A program made the translations under genes and the position numbers. A DNA stretch of 64,000 nt, from positions 705,001-769,000 of the forward strand of contig CAJNDS010002479.1 of NCBI GenBank assembly GCA_905221605.1, read 5' to 3'. Shown here one piece after another: positions 58,896 through 64,000 of the stretch. This DNA is from Symbiodinium natans. Taxonomy: Eukaryota > Sar > Dinophyceae > Suessiales > Symbiodiniaceae. Position 1 is the first letter of the stretch, and each line of letters begins with the position of its first letter. The notes below the pieces were generated by a model. It ran no database searches. It was not told where the DNA came from and saw only the letters and a list, made by a program, of their open reading frames with translations.

Positions 58896-59449
58896 TTACA
58901 GTAGGGTCTAGGGTTCAGGGTTTTAAGCGTTTAGGATTTAGAGGCTTTAGAGGCTCATTGTAATATGTTGAATATATTTTTTATATTTCCGGGGTTCAGA
59001 GTGTCTTTCGAGATGTCCGGGGGTGGTATTGAGGGCTTCTAGGAGCGGGAGCATCCTTAAATTAGCTTGCGGTGAAAACTTGGAACCCGCGCCAAGGCTC
59101 CTCCAAAGCCACCAGATAAGCCCCAGAAGCCCTTCAAACTCTGAAGAACTACAAGTTCAACCCCACCCAAAGACATTAAAAACTCTAGAGGGTCATTGTT
59201 CGGAATTGTCATTGAACCGCTTAAGCCCTCTAACCCTCTAAAAGCCAAAAAACCCTCTAACAGCCTATAAAGCCTCTGAAAGCCTATAAGCCTCCCAATC
59301 CCTCTAAAAGCCCACAAGCCCCAAAAAACCCACCGAAGACTGCGCCCTGGACCCTGAACCCTGGACCCTAAACCCCAAGCCCCAAACCCTAAACCCTAAA
59401 CCCTAAACCCTAAACCCTAAACCCTAAACCCCGAAGATCTCGATCGAAG

Positions 59450-59504
59450 GACCTTCCATCACTCCACCGGTGGGTGGAACGGCTTCAACATGAAGTTTGC
59501 CCAG
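59450..59504 (+). CDS. Candidate exon, GC donor
   Basis: After TCGATCGAAG reads TFHHSTGGWNGFNMKFAQ, donor CAG|GCCAG. Strongly protein-like. I do not recognise the family. The next candidate exon (60707) starts in the matching phase 0. Confidence 0.55.
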
Positions 59505-59787
59505 GCCAGGTGGAGAGGAGCCAATGACGTGTGTTGGGGGGCCTTGAGGGGTTTAGGGTTAAGTTTAGGGTTCAGGGTTTAGGGTTTAGGGTTTAGGGTT
59601 TAGGCTGGTCTACTCAGGGGCTTCTAGTATTGAGGCTTGTTCACTCAGGACTTGGGTTTGGCGTATCGCCAAAGGGTTTGGGGTTTTGCCCGGTGCTTTA
59701 CTAAGGGGCGGTTGTAGTGTGTCGGGTTCCACCAAGGAGTTCTGGGTTTCTAGCGCTCGGGTCTTCAACTATGGCCTCCTTCGGAGA

Positions 59788-59860
59788 GAGAGAGAGAGAG
59801 AGAGAGCTATATGTAGATATATATATATATATGTATATATATATATGTATGCTATATATC
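59788..59860. repeat. (GA)n and (TA)n microsatellites
   Basis: GAGAGA run followed by TA repeats with TATG. Confidence 0.9.
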
Positions 59861-60425
59861 CGTGTGTTCTGTGTTTGCTAATATTAAGGCACTCAGTGGC
59901 CTTGGCGTGCTTTAAGGACGACGGGGGTTTTGACAGATCCTGCAGACCCCAAGCCCTGAAGCCCTAAACCCTTAACCCCAAACTCTGAGCCCAACAAGCC
60001 CTGCAAGCTGTATGAACCGCATAGCTCTAAACCCTCAACCCGAAACTCCTACACAACTGTAAACCCTAAACCCTAAACCCTAAACCCTAAACCCTAAACC
60101 CTAAATTACAGTTGTCCTACTGAACCCAAGCAGGCCACAGAAGCCCCACAAGCTGCCAAAACCCGATAACCACCAGAAACCCAAGAAGCCCAACGAATAC
60201 CTAGAGGCTCCAGTGCCCCTTAATTAAAGAATATTCCTTCAACCATGTAAGGAACCCTAGTATACTTTAAGGAATGTTCCTTCAGTCAGGGTTATTGGAG
60301 TCTCTGGGCAGTAGAATCTCTACAAACCCTACACGCCCTGTAAGACCCCTAGAAGCGCAAGTCCTAAGTGCGAAAGCCCAAAATATTTCTCAGCCCTCAA
60401 CCCTAAGCCCTGAATCCTACTACTG

Positions 60426-60512
60426 TTTGCTTAAGAACCACCCCCCCAAAGAATGAATATTACCCTTATAAGAGAATTTCTGTGATTTTTTGGGGGGTTC
60501 TGAAGCTATTAG
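60426..60512. mobile_element. Hairpin element of the type nested in 33028
   Basis: TGCTTAAGAACCACCCCCCC faces TTTTTTGGGGGGTTCTGAAGC (arms pair). At 33028 the same arms lie inside a family A element; here it lies just before one. Confidence 0.6.
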
Positions 60513-60533
60513 TAGTCAATCTGGTGAGATGTT

Positions 60534-60626
60534 CCCCCTTATGCTACCGTGTCCTTAATCGGGATTATAATAGGGCGTTACTAGAGTCCCTATTAAGGAC
60601 TGTTAGTAAAAGGGGGAACATCCCGA
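60534..60626. mobile_element. Hairpin element, family A
   Basis: GAGATGTTCCCCCTTATGCT faces GTAAAAGGGGGAACATCCCG; inner GTCCTTAATCGGGATTATA and CCCTATTAAGGAC. Confidence 0.8.
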
Positions 60627-60706
60627 AGAAGAACCCTAAACCCTAAACCCTAAACCCTAAACCCTAATCCCTAAACCCTAAACCCTAAACCCCTGGAGTG
60701 CCCGAG

Positions 60707-60778
60707 GTGCTCCTGAACATGTGCGAGGGCCGCGAAATGCTCGGAAAGTCGACGGAGCAGCTGCTGCCGCTCGGCTTG
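60707..60778 (+). CDS. Candidate exon, 24 codons
   Basis: After GTGCCCGAG reads VLLNMCEGREMLGKSTEQLL then PLGL, donor TTG|GTGGTT. Phase 0 at both ends; joins in frame to 59450. Codons end mostly in C or G. Family not recognised. Confidence 0.6.
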
Positions 60779-60805
60779 GTGGTTTCAGAGGTCTTTTGGG
60801 CAGGG

Positions 60806-60915
60806 CGGTTTAGGGTTTAGGGTTTAGGGTTTAGGGTTTAGGGTTTAGGGTTTAGGGTTTAGGGTTTAGGTTTTTAGGGTTTAGGGTTTAGGGTTTAGGC
60901 TTCAGGGTTTAGAGC
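60806..60915 (+). repeat. Telomere-type tract (TTTAGGG)
   Basis: About 13 units with one interruption. Confidence 0.95.
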
Positions 60916-61096
60916 GAAGGGGTCCTCCATTTGTTTTGGAACATTCCCCGAGGGCTGAGCCCTGAACGAAAGCCTCAAGACCCTAAACCCTATCAAGCCC
61001 TAAACCCCTAAACCCTAAACCCCTAATCCCCTAATCCCCTCATCCCCTAAACCCCTAAACCCCTAAACCCTCACCCTTGAAGTGTGTTGCCCCCAG

Positions 61097-61142
61097 CTTC
61101 CCTTTCCTGGCCAGGGACCTTGTCCAGGACCACTGTCTGAAG
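61097..61142 (+). CDS. Candidate exon, GC donor
   Basis: After TGCCCCCAG reads FPFLARDLVQDHCLK and ends AAG|GCCGA. Another frame is open too, and the phase does not fit 60778 without a missing exon. Confidence 0.45.
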
Positions 61143-61164
61143 GCCGACTTTGGGTTGGGTTGTG

Positions 61165-61265
61165 GGTTTAGGGTTTAGGGTTCAGGGTTCAGGGTTCAGG
61201 GTTTAGGGTTTAGGGTTTAGGGTTTAGGGTTTAGGGTTTAGGGTTTAGGGTTTAGGGTTTAGGGC
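61165..61265 (+). repeat. Telomere-type tract (TTTAGGG)
   Basis: About 14 units with TTCAGGG variants near the start. Confidence 0.95.
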
Positions 61266-61389
61266 GAGCTGCTGGAGGGGAGGAGACAGGTTCTTGGCTT
61301 TTAGGGTTTTGGGTTTTGGGGTCGGGGCCGAGATTGCAGGCAAAGCCCAACAGGTAGAGGGTTCAGCTTCAGGTTCTCGAGGGTGTAGG

Positions 61390-61515
61390 AAGCCCTAAAC
61401 CCTAAACCCTAAACCCTAAATCCTAAATCCTAAACCCTAAACCCTAAACCCTCAACCCTAAACCCTAAACCCTAACCCTAAACCCTAGACACTAGACCCT
61501 AAACCCTAAACCTTA
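61390..61515 (-). repeat. Telomere-type tract (CCCTAAA)
   Basis: With CCTAAAT and CCCTAGA variants. Confidence 0.9.
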
Positions 61516-62179
61516 ACCTCGTGCTTCGGACTTGTAGGGTGCAACGCTCAGGGTCCAGGGTTAAGGGACAGGTGTTTTTTCAGTTTTAGGGGTTTGTGTC
61601 GGGCTCAGGGTTTGTTAGGGTTTAGGCGGGTATATTCAAAGTTCAAGTTTCACTTGGGTTTAGAGCTTACTTTTCGGATTTCAGGGTGAATTTAGAGTTG
61701 AGGGCTTAATTGGCTGTTAGGGTTCAGGGCATGTTCCTGGGGATTCGGGACCAATCGACAAATATCTCAAGACACGTGTGCTAAGCCAGCAGGCGGCAGG
61801 TAACTCCCGTATGGTCCCATGATTGGGTCTAGGGCTTAGGGCTTAGGGCGCTTAGGGTTTAGGGCTTAGGGCTTAGGGCTTAGGGCTTTGGGCCCCTTTG
61901 AACTCTATGCACCCTAGACCCTGCACCCTCCCTAACCTCTCAACGCAAAATACATCCCACACCCTACGCACCCTAAGTCTTATAAAACCCTATAAATTCA
62001 CAAAAGAAACCCTATAGTTCATTAAACCCTATAGTTCATTAAACCCTATAACATACCCTCAACCCCAAATCCTTTTTTTAAATCCCAAGTCCTAAGCCCT
62101 AAGCAGCCCCTGAGATGAACCTCAATCCCCATAAACCCCAAGCCTTTTGCCGAGTTCGGGTTCTTGGCTACCCTAAACC

Positions 62180-62490
62180 CCTGAGCCCTGAGCCCTAAAC
62201 CCTAAACCCTAAACCCTAAACCCCAAACCCTAAACCCTAAACCCTAAACCCTAAACCCGAACCAGGCCTCCAACGCTCGCCAAGCCACGCAGATCGTTAT
62301 CTAAGTCTGGGGCCGCGCCTCGAAAGAAAGGGAGGCCTCCGGCCCAATGGGTTTCGGGTTTCGGGTTTCGGAACCCTAAACCCCAAACCCTAAACCCTAA
62401 ACCCTAAACCCTAAACCCGAAACCCTAAACCCTAAACCCTAAACCCTAGACCCTAGACCCTAAACCCTAAACAGGCCCTAAACCCTAAAC
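62180..62490 (-). repeat. Two CCCTAAA tracts around a short exon
   Basis: 62180-62260 and 62370-62490; the candidate exon 62266-62295 lies between. Confidence 0.9.
62266..62295 (+). CDS. Candidate short exon
   Basis: Acceptor CGAACCAG, reads ASNARQATQI, then either donor GTTATC or continues VI and stop TAA at 62302. It could be the end of the gene. Confidence 0.4.
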
Positions 62491-62779
62491 CCGGGTTTGG
62501 GGGCAGTAGCTGCTTAGGGTGGAAGCCTTTCCGGACTTAGGGCGTTTTCAGGATTCGCGCAGTAACCCAGGAAATGGAAGGTAATTTAGTGTCAGGGTTT
62601 AGGGTTTAAGGGGTAGGGTTCAGGGTTTAGGGTTCAGGGTTTAGGGTTCAGGGTTTAGGGTTTAGGGTTTAGGTTTTTTGGTTTTTAGGCCTCATCATAT
62701 CTTACGAGGGAGCAGAAGTCTGTTGACAAAACGAGTAGGGTTTAGGGTCTCGGGTTTAGGGTTTCGGGTTTAGGGTTTA

Positions 62780-63228
62780 GCGTTTAGGGAATACTATAAG
62801 CGTTTGACGAGTAGGGGTTGTGATTGAGTTTTTTTTTTTGGGGGGGGATTGTTCGGCTCACGCCTCCCCGATACGCCCTTGCAAGCCCTGTTTTTTTGTT
62901 TTTTCCAAAAAATCTCAAAAAACTCGGAAAACCTAAATTCTAAACAGCAGCAGTGTCCCGGCTTCATGGTTTGGTTTTTCGGATTTTTGGCGATTCTGTG
63001 TTTACAAGCTTGTCCTGTGCAAATAATTCATGCAGTGCACACGGAATTGCGCTTTCGTATGTATGTCCGTGTTTTTGTAAGTGAAGACGTGCAAGTAGTG
63101 CAAAACACACCCGTTTCGCATTATTCATAGGTTCTCTCACATAAAATTAGACTTGCTGAACATGGACTTTGCCGGACATGCTCAGCCGGTATCATGGGGG
63201 GACCAGAAATAAACAAATCATTCAATAA

Positions 63229-63259
<31 letters not shown>

Positions 63260-63560
63260 GGTATGTGTATGTGTGTGTGTGTTTATGGATTATAGTGCAG
63301 ATCTTCCAACCATTCATACATATCTACATACATACCTACCTCTACATATCCATATATATATATACACATACGTGTATGCACATGTAACAGAAGTATGTCT
63401 GCACACATCTGTCGTTTCTTGACATATACACCAAGGTATGTATGTACATGTGTATGTGTATGTGTATATGTATATGTATATGTATACGTATATGTAAGTG
63501 TATACATACATATTTGTATAAAATCTTTGCTTGCCTCGTACCCTTACATTGCAGCAGGCT
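62780..63560. other. AT-rich, microsatellite-bearing stretch without telomere-type tracts
   Basis: T and G runs at 62830, unique sequence to 63180 with one + frame (62849-63130, Phe-rich, not convincing), then TA/TG/TATG microsatellites (63237-63275, 63355-63380, 63440-63500). Probably a gene boundary. Confidence 0.5.
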
Positions 63561-63869
63561 GCAAGATGAGAGGTTAGGGGTTTAGGGCATTGGGGTTTAG
63601 GCATTTAAGGTTTCAGGGTTTGGGGTTCGGGGGTTCAGGCGTTTTGGTTTGGGGGTTTAGGGCTACCAGGGTTCGTGGGAAGACGTTTAGGCTTTCGAGG
63701 GGGCTTGACGTTTGAGGGTCTCCGACTTCTAGGCTTTGGTGCTTACGGCTGTGCCCCCTGCACCCCAGTACGACACACATGTCTGCAAAGATCCAAAGTT
63801 AAGCGTAAACCCTAAGCAGTTAGGAGGAGGGGCCCTGCTTGCCCAGGTTCCCAACTTACCAGCTTGCAG

Positions 63870-64000
63870 CCGGCTTCTTCCTCGGCTTTGGGCCACGGCG
63901 CATTGACTCGGCTGCTGCTGGGCCACAGATAGCAGAGCTTAGATTCGACGGTGAGGGTTACCTTGAGTGCGTTTGGCACCAAACACCCCTGCCGCCGAGC
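63870..64000 (+). CDS. Candidate exon open to the window edge
   Basis: Acceptor CCAGCTTGCAG, then 131 bases with no stop: GFFLGFGPRRIDSAAAGPQI, AELRFDGEGYLECVWHQTPL, PPS. Cut by the window end. The sequence looks like a folded domain; family not recognised. Confidence 0.55.

Noticed and set aside
62849-63130. 93-codon + open frame with Phe-rich start
   Set aside because: Begins in T/G homopolymers, low-complexity FFCFFQKISKNSENLN, no splice or family support.

Overview
The window looks like nuclear DNA of a dinoflagellate, or a close alveolate relative. The telomere-type heptamer TTTAGGG (CCCTAAA on the other strand) is scattered through almost all 64 kb in both orientations. Coding DNA is cut into short exons that all read on the + strand. 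Intron 5' ends are mostly GC, with some GT and GA, and the first exon base after the acceptor AG is nearly always G. One intron is an inverted-repeat 'introner' insertion with a target duplication. I cannot name a species. No rRNA, tRNA, CRISPR array or bacterial-type operon was seen.

Layout, all genes on +. (1) 1-18989: one or more genes made of many small exons, several of which join in frame (1035-2053, 11596-11797, 13138-13352, 17873-18070), ending in a terminal exon at 18989. Product not recognised. (2) About 20.9-22.6 kb: further coding-like exons with a possible terminal exon at 22589. (3) 26916-31170: gene for an Ala-rich tandem-repeat protein, 26 complete units of 46 residues, entered from a spliced upstream exon. 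(4) 31968-35704: a small gene whose last four exons join in frame (poly-Ser, a weak PP2C-like segment, a stop codon). (5) 36848 to about 51.1 kb: a legumain-type cysteine peptidase (family C13) in about 19 exons over 14 kb. This is the best supported gene, with signal peptide, catalytic His (DHGG) and catalytic Cys (EACESGS). (6) 53585-53742: terminal exon with a stop, either the end of gene 5 or of another gene. (7) 55524-62295: exons of an unrecognised gene. (8) From 63870 to the window edge: an exon of a further gene.

Introns are built from three materials: telomere-type tracts, several families of 70-210 bp hairpin elements (called A to G here) with terminal inverted repeats and in some cases target duplications, and microsatellites. 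Elements are interrupted by telomeric tracts and by each other, so both kinds of insertion have been active. Long stretches without TTTAGGG occur mainly where genes end and begin (35.7-37.3 kb, 53.75-55.35 kb, 62.8-63.55 kb).

Limits: exon borders were placed by eye from frame, splice signals and phase. Only the legumain exons are supported by family similarity; most other exon calls are candidates.
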